Positions 44,487-53,023 of a DNA stretch of 64,000 nucleotides are shown here, piece by piece. The notes beneath the pieces are model-generated. The model was not told the DNA's origin, searched no databases, and saw nothing but the letters and a program-made list of their open reading frames with translations. A program made the translations under genes and the position numbers. The DNA comes from Pararhizobium gei. GTDB taxonomy: Bacteria > Pseudomonadota > Alphaproteobacteria > Rhizobiales > Rhizobiaceae. The stretch lies in the NCBI RefSeq assembly GCF_029223885.1, contig NZ_CP119409.1, positions 3,620,501 through 3,684,500 of the forward strand, given 5' to 3'. Positions within the stretch are counted from its first letter, which is position 1; each line of letters opens with the position of its first letter.

Positions 44487-45983
44487 ATGACCGACACCAA
44501 GACCGAAACCACCCTCTCCTCCGACGTCACCGAAGTGCGCGCGCAAAAACTGAAAATGCTGCGCGAAAAAATCGGCGACGTCTATCCCGCGCATTTCCAC
44601 CGCACGATCACCAATGCGGAACTGGCAGCGAAATACGAGAGCCTGGAAGCGGATGTCGTGACGGACGATGTCGTGACCGTGGCCGGCCGTGTCTATTCCT
44701 CGCGCAATTCAGGCATGTTCATGGATATCCATGATGCCGGGGCCAAGATCCAGATCTTCTCCCACAAGGATACGACACCGGAAGACGCCCGTGCGCTGCT
44801 GCCGCTGATCGATATCGGCGATATTATCGGAGTAACCGGCGTGGTCCGGCGCACCAAGCGCGGCGAACTGTCGATCAACGCGCAAGAAATCATCATGTTG
44901 ACGAAGGCGCTGTTGCCGATGCCGGAAAAGTGGCACGGCCTGTCCGATATCGAGCAACGCTATCGCAAGCGCCACCTCGACATCATGACCAACGAGGAAT
45001 CCAAGCTCCGCTTTCGGCAGCGCTCGCAGATCGTTTCCGGCATCCGTCGTTTCATGGAGAATGACGGCTTCATGGAAGTGGAAACACCGATGCTGCATTC
45101 GGTCTACGGCGGCGCAACCGCCGAGCCGTTCAAGACCCATCACAATACGCTGAAGCTTGACATGTATCTGCGCATCGCGCCGGAGCTGTACCTCAAGCGG
45201 ACGCTGGTTTCGGGCCTCACCGACAAGGTGTTCGAGATCAACCGCAATTTCCGCAACGAAGGCGTTTCGACACGGCACAATCCCGAATTCACCATGATGG
45301 AATGCTACTGGGCCTATGCGGACTACGAGGACATCATGGACCTCGTGGAGCGGCTTTTCTCGGATCTGGCAATGAAAATCCATGGTTCGACGGAGTTTGC
45401 CTTCGGCGACAGGGAAATCTCCTTCAAGGGCCCGTTCAAGCGGGTTCCCATGCCTGACGCCGTCAAACAAGCGACCGGCATCGACTTCCTGGCCATCAAA
45501 ACCGACGAGGAAGCCCGTGCCGCTGCCAAGGCTGCCGGCTTCGAGGTCGAAAAGGACGCAACCTGGGGCGAGTGTCTGGCCTTTATATTCGAGGAAAAGG
45601 TCGAGCAGACGCTCATTCAGCCGAGCCATGTCACGCATTTCCCGAAGGATATCTCGCCCTTTGCTAAGGAAGTGCCCGGCGAGCCGCGCCTGGTCGAGCG
45701 CTTTGAGACCTATTGCAACGCCTGGGAAATCGGCAACGCCTTTTCCGAACTCAACGACCCCGAAGAGCAGCGCGCCCGCATGGTCGAGCAATTGACGCAG
45801 GCCCATGCCCGCGGCGAAAAGGCAAAGCAGCTCGACGACGAATTCCTCGACGCGATCGACCAGGGCATGCCGCCCGCCGGCGGCCTTGGCATCGGCGTCG
45901 ACCGGCTGATCATGCTTTTGACCAATGCCCCGTCGATCCGCGATATCATTCTTTTCCCAGCTCGCCGTAACAAGGCAGACTGA
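44487..45983 (+). CDS. lysS: lysyl-tRNA synthetase, class II
   Basis: 498 residues from the ATG at 44487. An N-terminal OB-fold anticodon-binding domain ([20 protein letters not shown]) is followed by class II motifs: motif 1 [16 protein letters not shown], motif 2 [20 protein letters not shown] and motif 3 [13 protein letters not shown]. Several alphaproteobacteria use a class I LysRS instead; this is clearly class II. A RIME repeat separates it from gltX. Confidence 0.97.
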   Translation: MTDTKTETTLSSDVTEVRAQKLKMLREKIGDVYPAHFHRTITNAELAAKYESLEADVVTDDVVTVAGRVYSSRNSGMFMDIHDAGAKIQIFSHKDTTPEDARALLPLIDIGDIIGVTGVVRRTKRGELSINAQEIIMLTKALLPMPEKWHGLSDIEQRYRKRHLDIMTNEESKLRFRQRSQIVSGIRRFMENDGFMEVETPMLHSVYGGATAEPFKTHHNTLKLDMYLRIAPELYLKRTLVSGLTDKVFEINRNFRNEGVSTRHNPEFTMMECYWAYADYEDIMDLVERLFSDLAMKIHGSTEFAFGDREISFKGPFKRVPMPDAVKQATGIDFLAIKTDEEARAAAKAAGFEVEKDATWGECLAFIFEEKVEQTLIQPSHVTHFPKDISPFAKEVPGEPRLVERFETYCNAWEIGNAFSELNDPEEQRARMVEQLTQAHARGEKAKQLDDEFLDAIDQGMPPAGGLGIGVDRLIMLLTNAPSIRDIILFPARRNKAD

Positions 45984-46090
45984 GCGAAAAGAGCAAAAGC
46001 GCTGCCTTTGAGAGGTGGCGCATCTCGTTCAATGGAACTTTTTCCCTCCTCACGCGTTATCAGACCGCAGAATTTGGAAGGGGACCCTCC

Positions 46091-46264
46091 ATGCTCAAAT
46101 GGGCTTTGATCTTTCTTGTTATCTCGCTGATCACCGGCTTCCTGGGCTTTTCCGGCGTATCGGCGGCAACCGCAACGATTTCGAAAATCCTGTTCGCAAT
46201 CGCGCTGATCATCTTCCTGATCTTCGTGGTGCTGGCCTTCATGGCCGGCAGCGCTGTCGTCTAG
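46091..46264 (+). CDS. DUF1328 small membrane protein
   Basis: 57 residues. [20 protein letters not shown], then the G-Ala-Thr centre, then a second helix [20 protein letters not shown]. This two-helix layout with the initial MLxWA and central GFSG is typical of DUF1328 (YtjA-like) proteins. Upstream there is GGGGACCCTCC. Function unknown; stress-linked in some species. Confidence 0.85.
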   Translation: MLKWALIFLVISLITGFLGFSGVSAATATISKILFAIALIIFLIFVVLAFMAGSAVV

Positions 46265-46282
46265 CGGTTTCCAGCCGCCGGA

Positions 46283-46316
46283 CGCTGGCTCACCCGTGTC
46301 GCTGGCTTACCCGTGT
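46283..46316. repeat. 17-bp tandem duplication
   Basis: CGCTGGCTCACCCGTGT and CGCTGGCTTACCCGTGT lie back to back with one mismatch, directly beyond the stop of the 293-residue protein gene (minus). A second small duplication, encoding DAHGETDAHGKT, lies inside that gene near 46550-46585. Confidence 0.6.
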
Positions 46317-47197
46317 CAATGCCCGGTCGGTTCTTGCTCGGGCGTTTCGGGCGCATGTTCAGCGGCGGCCTCCGCCTTATCGTCGCCCAGAACCATGGTC
46401 AGCATTTTTCCAAAAAAACCGGGCTCTGCGGCAGCGTTCTCAGAGCCTGTACCAGTGTCATGCGATGGCTCTTCCGGCGCAGCCTCCCCGTGCGTTTCAA
46501 GCTCCGCCGGTTCGCTCTCTGCAGAATGATCGGGCTGGCCGGCGGTTTTTCCATGGGCGTCGGTTTCTCCATGGGCGTCGGACGCTGGCTCGGCCGCGCC
46601 ATGGGCCGCCGCTTCGGCCGCGGCCATAGGATCCAAGCAATCCGACCTGTCGTTCATTTCGGTCATCATGGCCTGTATATCGGCCAAGCCGAGTTCGACC
46701 TGCTTGCCGTGAAACAGGCCCGCAGTATTGGCCTTGCCTTCTTTGTATCGGCCGATGAAGGAAGCGCTCATTCCCGTGATCAGGGAGGGATCGGGAGCAA
46801 ACATCACCTCAGCGCCGATAGCGAGCCCGCGTCGGGCCGCCCTGTCGTGAGGGCCATCGGCCTCAAGCACGACGACATGGTAGAGATCGGCTTTCTCACT
46901 GTTGGCGAGCAGCCCGCTGATGCGCAACCCCGTCCGGATGCGATCGGTGCCACCGGCAGAATCCGTGCTGATATATTTGCGGATCCAGCGCTGTCCATTG
47001 CGCCGCATTTTCAGTGTTTCCACCGTCGTGCAACCAAGACCAGACGCTGAGGTTCCTCCTTCATCGCCGGCACCAAGCAGGCTGTCCCTTGCAGAATAGA
47101 TTGCGAACGCCCCGGAAGCGCCGCACAAAAGCAGCACGCCGGAAACGGCAAGCATAACCTTCCGGGGAAGCCTGATTTTCCGAACGAGAGATTTCAT
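46316..47197 (-). CDS. membrane-anchored acidic protein of unknown function
   Basis: 293 residues from the ATG at 47195-47197 (a GTG at 47218 is possible). A basic N-terminus and one hydrophobic helix (about 15-35, VMLAVSGVLLLCGASGAFAI) suggest a signal anchor. A middle domain (about 55-190) contains paired cysteines (LGCTTVETLK, NDRSDCLDP). The C-terminal 100 residues are low-complexity Ala, Glu and His (EPASDAHGETDAHGKT and similar). No family recognised. Divergent from the nucleoside hydrolase. Confidence 0.65.
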   Translation of the reverse strand: MKSLVRKIRLPRKVMLAVSGVLLLCGASGAFAIYSARDSLLGAGDEGGTSASGLGCTTVETLKMRRNGQRWIRKYISTDSAGGTDRIRTGLRISGLLANSEKADLYHVVVLEADGPHDRAARRGLAIGAEVMFAPDPSLITGMSASFIGRYKEGKANTAGLFHGKQVELGLADIQAMMTEMNDRSDCLDPMAAAEAAAHGAAEPASDAHGETDAHGKTAGQPDHSAESEPAELETHGEAAPEEPSHDTGTGSENAAAEPGFFGKMLTMVLGDDKAEAAAEHAPETPEQEPTGH

Positions 47198-47408
47198 ATG
47201 CGCCGCACCGACATTCACCGATTGAAGACTGAACCGCTGCAGTCTAGTCGAGCGACGTTTCAGAAAGTTTAAACCATGTGATAACGCATATTATTCGAAC
47301 GACCCTCAGCCCAGGCTTCCTGCTTTGAAGGCCGGGGACGGTATGGTTGACTTTGCCATTCCATCCGCCTTCACTCGCACTTCCGCTCCAAGAAAGAAAA
47401 AATGCATC

Positions 47409-48371
47409 ATGCATAAGGTAATTTTCGATACGGACCCCGGCGTAGACGATGCTATGGCATTGCTGTTCCTGCATAATCATCCTCTGATCGACCTGATCGG
47501 CATTACCTCCGTTTTCGGCAACGCCTCGATAGAAACGACGACGCGCAACGCGCTCTATCTGAAGCAGCAGTGGAACATTGCGGCCCCGGTCGCCATGGGC
47601 GCCGATGAAACCCTTGATCCGTCGCGGCCCCATGTGGATTGGCCCAAAGGCATCCACGGCGACGATGGCCTGGGCAATATCGGCGTGCCGGAGACGATCG
47701 ATCTGGCTTGCGATCCGCGTCCGGCCCATCGGTTCATCATCGAGACCGTGCGCGCCCATCCGGGCGAGGTCACACTCGTTGCAGTCGGCCGCATGACCAA
47801 TCTGGCGCTCGCTTTGCGGGACGATCCGGATATTGCAGTTCTCGTCAAGGATGTCGTGATCATGGGCGGCGCTTTCGACATGCGCGGCAACATCACGCCG
47901 GCTGCCGAAGCCAATATTCATGGGGACCCCGAAGCTGCCGATGCGGTGATGACGGCACCCTGGCCGGTTGTCGTTGTCGGCCTCGACGTCACCGAGCAGA
48001 CGGTCATGACGAGAAGCCGGCTGGCGGACATCGTCGTACAGGGAGGATCCCCGGCAAAGCTGCTGTCGGACATTTCCCAGTTCTATATCGATTTCTATGA
48101 GCAGCATGTGGAAGACGGCATGGTCGTGCATGACAGTTGCGCCTGCGTCTATGTGGTGGCGCCGGAACTGTTTACGCTGCGCAGCGGCTCCATCCGGGTC
48201 GTCTGCGGCGGCATAGCCGACGGGCAGACCATCCAGAAGGCCGACGATCATCTCTTTCCGCCCAACGCCTGGGACAACCTGCCCAGCCAGAATGTCTGCG
48301 TGGGCATCGATGCCGAGGGCGTTCTCGATCTCCTGTCAAAGACACTGGCGCTTGCACCTTCGGCAGCCTGA
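47409..48371 (+). CDS. inosine-uridine preferring nucleoside hydrolase
   Basis: 320 residues. The calcium-binding aspartate cluster is at the N-terminus: FDTDPGVDDAMALLF with Asp7, Asp9, Asp13 and Asp14. VAVGRMTNLALAL and VIMGGAFDMRGNITPAAEAN (about 156-175) are family signatures. It cleaves the N-glycosidic bond of ribonucleosides. No transporter is adjacent. An upstream ATG at 47402 is out of frame. Confidence 0.92.
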   Translation: MHKVIFDTDPGVDDAMALLFLHNHPLIDLIGITSVFGNASIETTTRNALYLKQQWNIAAPVAMGADETLDPSRPHVDWPKGIHGDDGLGNIGVPETIDLACDPRPAHRFIIETVRAHPGEVTLVAVGRMTNLALALRDDPDIAVLVKDVVIMGGAFDMRGNITPAAEANIHGDPEAADAVMTAPWPVVVVGLDVTEQTVMTRSRLADIVVQGGSPAKLLSDISQFYIDFYEQHVEDGMVVHDSCACVYVVAPELFTLRSGSIRVVCGGIADGQTIQKADDHLFPPNAWDNLPSQNVCVGIDAEGVLDLLSKTLALAPSAA

Positions 48372-48430
48372 TCGCAAAAAATCCACTCATTTGGCTGGCA
48401 GTTGCAGAATTGCCGGCTATCTTTCGCTTT

Positions 48431-49441
48431 ATGAAACCCGAAACGCTCCTTTACCCTACCCCCAGGGGCCTTTTTTGCGAAAAGGGCAGCTTTTATATCG
48501 ATCCCGTCCAGCCGGTCGAAAAGGCGCTGATCACCCATGGCCATGCGGATCACGCGCGGGCGGGCCATACCCATGTGATGGCCACGCGGCAGACGCTTGA
48601 CATCATGCGCATCCGCTATGGCGAAGCGTTCTGCCAGACGATGGAGGTCGCCGATCTCGGCAAACGCATGACGATCGGCGATGTCACGGCAAGTTTTCAC
48701 CCTGCCGGCCATGTTCTCGGCTCGGCGCAAATTGCGGTGGAGGCTGGCGGAACGCGCATTGTCGTCTCCGGAGACTACAAACGCCGGCGCGATCCGACCT
48801 GCCTGCCATTCGAGCCGGTCGCTTGCGACGTCTTCATCACCGAGGCGACTTTCGGGCTTCCGGTCTTCCATCACCCCGACGATCGCGGCGAAGTTGCCAA
48901 GCTGATGACGTCGCTGCGCCAGTTTCCCGAACGATCGCATCTGGTTGGCGCTTATGCTCTGGGCAAGGCGCAACGGGTTATAGCTCTCCTGCGGGAAGCC
49001 GGACATGACGCGCCGATCTTCATCCATGGCGCGCTCACCAAACTCTGCGATTACTATGGCCAGCAGGGGATCGATCTCGGCGACATCCGTCCTGCAACTT
49101 TGGAAGCCAAGGCCAAGCAGTCCTTCGCCGGGGCAGTCGTTATCGGTCCGCCCTCCGCCTTCGCCGACCGATGGGCGCGGCGCTTTCCCGATCCGGTCTC
49201 CATCTTCGCTTCCGGCTGGATGCTGGTGCGCCAGCGCGCCAAGCAGCGCGGCGTCGAACTGCCGATGATCATTTCAGATCACTGCGACTGGGCTGAACTG
49301 AAGGATACGATTGCCGAGATCAACCCCGGCCAGGTCTGGGTGACACACGGCCGGGAGGAAGCACTCGTGCGCTGGTGCGAATTGCAGGGCATTGCCGCAC
49401 GGCCGCTGCATCTGGTCGGTTACGACGACGAGGGGGAATAG
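48431..49441 (+). CDS. ligase-associated DNA exonuclease (metallo-beta-lactamase fold)
   Basis: 336 residues. The metal motif THGHADHARAG gives His36, His38, Asp40 and His41, and later ligands are in HPAGHVLGSAQI and VSGDYKRRRDPT. It belongs to the beta-CASP-like exonuclease family that travels with the bacterial ATP-dependent ligase. It ends 3 bp before the ligase start, so the two are coupled. Role: DNA end processing in repair. Confidence 0.92.
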   Translation: MKPETLLYPTPRGLFCEKGSFYIDPVQPVEKALITHGHADHARAGHTHVMATRQTLDIMRIRYGEAFCQTMEVADLGKRMTIGDVTASFHPAGHVLGSAQIAVEAGGTRIVVSGDYKRRRDPTCLPFEPVACDVFITEATFGLPVFHHPDDRGEVAKLMTSLRQFPERSHLVGAYALGKAQRVIALLREAGHDAPIFIHGALTKLCDYYGQQGIDLGDIRPATLEAKAKQSFAGAVVIGPPSAFADRWARRFPDPVSIFASGWMLVRQRAKQRGVELPMIISDHCDWAELKDTIAEINPGQVWVTHGREEALVRWCELQGIAARPLHLVGYDDEGE

Positions 49442-49444
49442 CCG

Positions 49445-51082
49445 ATGCGTGCTTTCGCCGAACTGCTCGACCGTCTTGTCCTCACCCCCCAGCGAAATGC
49501 CAAGATAAAACTGATGGCGGATTATTTCCGCACGGCGCCGGATCCAGACCGCGGCTACGCGCTGGCCGCAATCGCCGGTACGCTAACCCTGAAAACCGTC
49601 AAGCCGCAAATTCTGCGGCAACTGGTGCTCGAACGTCTCGATGAAGTACTGTTCCGCTATTCCTATGACTATGTTGGAGACCTGGCGGAGACTATCTCCC
49701 TGGTTTGGGAACGCGCGCCCGACAGCAAGGCGGCGCCCGCCGATCTCTCGCTGGGCGCCGTCATGCGCCAACTGGAAGTCGTGGGTCGTGCCGATGTCCA
49801 CGCTCTGGTGCGCAATCTTCTCGACCAGTTTGACGGTTCAAGCCGCTATGCCTTTCTCAAGCTGATTACCGGCGGCCTGCGTATTGGCGTGTCTGCCCGC
49901 CTCGTCAAGCAGGCGCTTGCCGATATGGGCAATGTCGAGATCGGTGAAATCGAGACCCTCTGGCACGGACTTTCACCACCCTACGCCTCGCTCTTCCAGT
50001 GGCTCGGCGGCACGTCGGACAAGCCGAAGCTCGACATGCCAGCCGTCTTCCACGCGGTCATGCTGGCGACGCCGGTGAACGACAATGACCTCGCCAGCCT
50101 TGACCCGAAGGACTTCGCCGCTGAATGGAAATGGGATGGCATTCGTGTTCAACTTGCCAATATCGGCGGTACGCGCCGTCTTTATTCCAGAAGCGGCGAC
50201 GATATTTCCACAGCCTTTCCCGATATTCTGGAGGCTGCGGATTTCGAGGGTGTGATCGATGGCGAGTTGCTCGTCGGCGGCACGATGCGCACGAACCGCG
50301 CAACCCGAACCTTCTCGGACCTGCAGCAACGGCTGAACCGCAAGACCGTGACGCGCAAGATGATCGAGGACTTCCCCGCCTTCATTCGGGGTTACGATCT
50401 GCTCTTCTCGGCGCAGGGCGACCTGCGCAGCGAGAGTTTTCTCAGCCGTCGCAATGCGCTGTCCGCTTTGATTGAGAATGCCGCGCCCACTCATTTCGAC
50501 CTCTCGCCCCTCGTTCCTTTTTCCAGCTGGGACGAACTGGACCGGCTGCGCGCCGCTCCACCCGACCCTGTGATCGAGGGCATCATGCTGAAACGGCTTG
50601 AGTCGACCTATACTTCGGGACGGATGAAGGGGCCGTGGTTCAAGTGGAAGCGCGAGCCATACAATGTCGATGCGGTGCTGATGTATGCGCAACGCGGCCA
50701 CGGCAAGCGTTCAAGCTACTATTCCGACTTCACCTTCGGTGTGTGGACGCGGAGCGATGGGAAGGACGTACTGGTGCCGGTCGGCAAGGCCTATTTCGGC
50801 TTCACGGACGCCGAACTGGAAATCCTTGACCGCTATGTGCGCAACAACACGATCGAACGTTTTGGTCCCGTCCGCTCGATCCGCGCAGAGTCGGACCACG
50901 GTTTCGTCGTGGAGGTCGCCTTTGAAGGTATCAACCTTTCCAGCCGCCATAAATCCGGCGTCGCCATGCGCTTTCCGCGGATTGCCCGTTTGCGAACCGA
51001 TAAACTGCCAAGCGAAGCGGACCGGCTTGAAACCCTGCTTGCGATGATCGGGACAATCGAGGATAACTCGGCCAGCCGTTAA
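49445..51082 (+). CDS. ATP-dependent DNA ligase, cisplatin-damage-response type
   Basis: 545 residues. A helical N-terminal domain (about 1-200) precedes the nucleotidyltransferase core. The adenylated lysine is Lys229 in AAEWKWDGIRVQL; then RSGDDIST, GVIDGELL, EGIMLKRLESTYTSGRMKGPWFKWKR (quoted in part) and an OB fold. It partners the exonuclease immediately upstream. In many alphaproteobacteria a DEXH helicase and a phosphoesterase complete this module; neither is here. Confidence 0.93.
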   Translation: MRAFAELLDRLVLTPQRNAKIKLMADYFRTAPDPDRGYALAAIAGTLTLKTVKPQILRQLVLERLDEVLFRYSYDYVGDLAETISLVWERAPDSKAAPADLSLGAVMRQLEVVGRADVHALVRNLLDQFDGSSRYAFLKLITGGLRIGVSARLVKQALADMGNVEIGEIETLWHGLSPPYASLFQWLGGTSDKPKLDMPAVFHAVMLATPVNDNDLASLDPKDFAAEWKWDGIRVQLANIGGTRRLYSRSGDDISTAFPDILEAADFEGVIDGELLVGGTMRTNRATRTFSDLQQRLNRKTVTRKMIEDFPAFIRGYDLLFSAQGDLRSESFLSRRNALSALIENAAPTHFDLSPLVPFSSWDELDRLRAAPPDPVIEGIMLKRLESTYTSGRMKGPWFKWKREPYNVDAVLMYAQRGHGKRSSYYSDFTFGVWTRSDGKDVLVPVGKAYFGFTDAELEILDRYVRNNTIERFGPVRSIRAESDHGFVVEVAFEGINLSSRHKSGVAMRFPRIARLRTDKLPSEADRLETLLAMIGTIEDNSASR

Positions 51083-51323
51083 CGATCGGAATCGATTAAA
51101 CCGCAAAAACCATACGGACACGGGACGCAGAGAATTTCGAAGGGGTTCTTGAAATTCCGCAAGCCTGCCCCCAAAGCCGTGGCAGTTCGGAAACACTGGA
51201 ACTGGGGATAGGCCTCTTTGCAGCCTCATTTCGCAATTGCGCACTCGCATGCGTCATGGAAAATGTTAAACACGCAAAACATGAATCGTTTGTTACCGGC
51301 CGGACCGCCGGATGGGGACCCAG

Positions 51324-52739
51324 ATGAAAATAGTAAAAGCGCTCCTTCCCTTGAGCCTTGTTCTTCTTTCCGGCTGCATGGTCGGCCCCAACTACCAGGC
51401 GCCCGGCGCCGAGCTTCCGGCAAAATTCTCCCAAGGTGGCAAGGAAACGACCTCAAGCGCACCGCTTAATCCGTGGTGGGAAGCCTTCCGCGACAAAAAG
51501 CTGAACAGTCTTGTCGCTCAGGGCCTCGGCCAGAACCTTGATGTCCAGCAATCGATCGAGCGCATTATGGAAGCCCGCGCCAATGTGGTTGCTGCCGGTG
51601 CAGGTGGCCTGCCTTCTCTGGACGCCGGAGGCTCCGCAACGGTCCAGGGTCAGGACGGCTCTTATCCGCGCAAGACGACAGGCAACGATCACAGCGAAAC
51701 CAAAACCCTGACGGGCGGCGCCGATGCCTCCTGGCTGATCGATTTCTTCGGGCAGTATCGCCGCGCCAAGGAATCGGCCAAGGCCTCGTTGGATGCAGCC
51801 TATGACAATGTCGGCGTGGCCCGTCTCGCCTATTTGTCGGACCTGACGACCTCCTATATCGATGCCCGCTACAATCAGGAAGCTTTGGCGCTGCAGCGCA
51901 AAAGCCTTGCGTCACGCCGCGAGACCCTGAAACTAACAGAAGACATCAAGGCAGCCGGTGCGGCATCGAGCCTCGATGTGGTGCAAGCCGAAGGCCTGGT
52001 GAACACCACGCTTGCAGAATTGCCTGCCTATGAGACCGGCTTTCATCAGGCCGCCAATCACATCGCTACGCTTCTCGGTCTGCCTGCCTCCTCCGTCACG
52101 GCAGGACTGATCAAGGGCTCGTCCCAGCCTTCGCCGCGCTATAACACCAAGCTCGGCGTCCCTGCCGATCTGATCCGCAACCGGCCCGACATTCGCAGTG
52201 CCGAGCGGCAACTCGCGGCGGCAACAGCGGCAATCGGCGTGGCCGAAGCACAGCTCTATCCGAGCCTGACGCTCAGCGGCACGATCGACGGTTCCCGCAT
52301 CATCGGCAATGCCGCCACCGGCGGGCTGTCGAGCTGGTCGTTTGGCCCCAGTTTCAATGTTCCGATCTTCAATGGCGGCGCTCTCAGAGCCAATGTCGAG
52401 ATTGCCAGATCTGCGGCACAGCAGCAGTATCTTACCTGGAAGCAGACGGTGCTGAATGGCATTGAAGAAGTCGAAAATGCCCTGATCGCGTTGCGCAAGA
52501 ACTATGAAACGGTCGCAGCCCTACGCAAGGTCGTCGATTCCTACGAGGAGGCGCTCGGTCTTGCCCGTGAAAGCTATCGTGGCGGCGCGACATCTTTGCT
52601 CGACGTTCTCGACGCGGAGCGTTCGCTGGCGACATCGCGCGTCCAGCTTGCCGCCGGCATCCGCAGTCTGGCAGCCAATTACGTCGCATTGAATGTCGCC
52701 CTTGGTGGTGGTTCGGCGATCCAAGCCGTCGGACAGTAA
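51324..52739 (+). CDS. outer-membrane efflux lipoprotein (NodT/OprM family)
   Basis: 471 residues from the ATG at 51324 (GGGGACCCAG upstream; the ATG at 51312 has no ribosome site). The lipobox LLSGC near residue 17 and the following MVGPNYQAP are typical of NodT/OprM factors. TolC-like repeats are seen, and DLIRNRPDIRSAERQLAAAT is the characteristic central segment. It is not next to a pump; the emrAB pair at 37.9-40.8 kb lacks an outer-membrane gene and may use it (inference). Confidence 0.92.
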   Translation: MKIVKALLPLSLVLLSGCMVGPNYQAPGAELPAKFSQGGKETTSSAPLNPWWEAFRDKKLNSLVAQGLGQNLDVQQSIERIMEARANVVAAGAGGLPSLDAGGSATVQGQDGSYPRKTTGNDHSETKTLTGGADASWLIDFFGQYRRAKESAKASLDAAYDNVGVARLAYLSDLTTSYIDARYNQEALALQRKSLASRRETLKLTEDIKAAGAASSLDVVQAEGLVNTTLAELPAYETGFHQAANHIATLLGLPASSVTAGLIKGSSQPSPRYNTKLGVPADLIRNRPDIRSAERQLAAATAAIGVAEAQLYPSLTLSGTIDGSRIIGNAATGGLSSWSFGPSFNVPIFNGGALRANVEIARSAAQQQYLTWKQTVLNGIEEVENALIALRKNYETVAALRKVVDSYEEALGLARESYRGGATSLLDVLDAERSLATSRVQLAAGIRSLAANYVALNVALGGGSAIQAVGQ

Positions 52740-52771
52740 AACGCCCGCCGTCAGGCCGTAAGCAATATCGA

Positions 52772-52801
52772 GCGCGTCCGGTTTCGCCGGGCGCGTTTTT
52801 T
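52772..52801 (+). terminator. rho-independent terminator after the efflux lipoprotein gene
   Basis: GCGCGTCCGG and CCGGGCGCGT pair over 10 bp with two wobbles around a TTTCG loop, followed by six T residues. It begins 33 bp past the stop codon. Confidence 0.88.
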
Positions 52802-53023
52802 AATGCCCTGTCGTCAGCATCCTGCCGGCGCTGACGGTAGGGAAACACCAGATAATACGTTTTTTTGTGCCGTGGCGGGTTGGCATCCCAGGTCGAACAA
52901 GCCATAAAATAGCAGTGCCTTGCACCGACCCGGCACGAATGGCGTGCTCCGTGCACCGACACCCAGCGAACATCCGGTCGCATCAGCTTCGAAGGATCCG
53001 AGCCTATAGAAATCGCGGAATTA

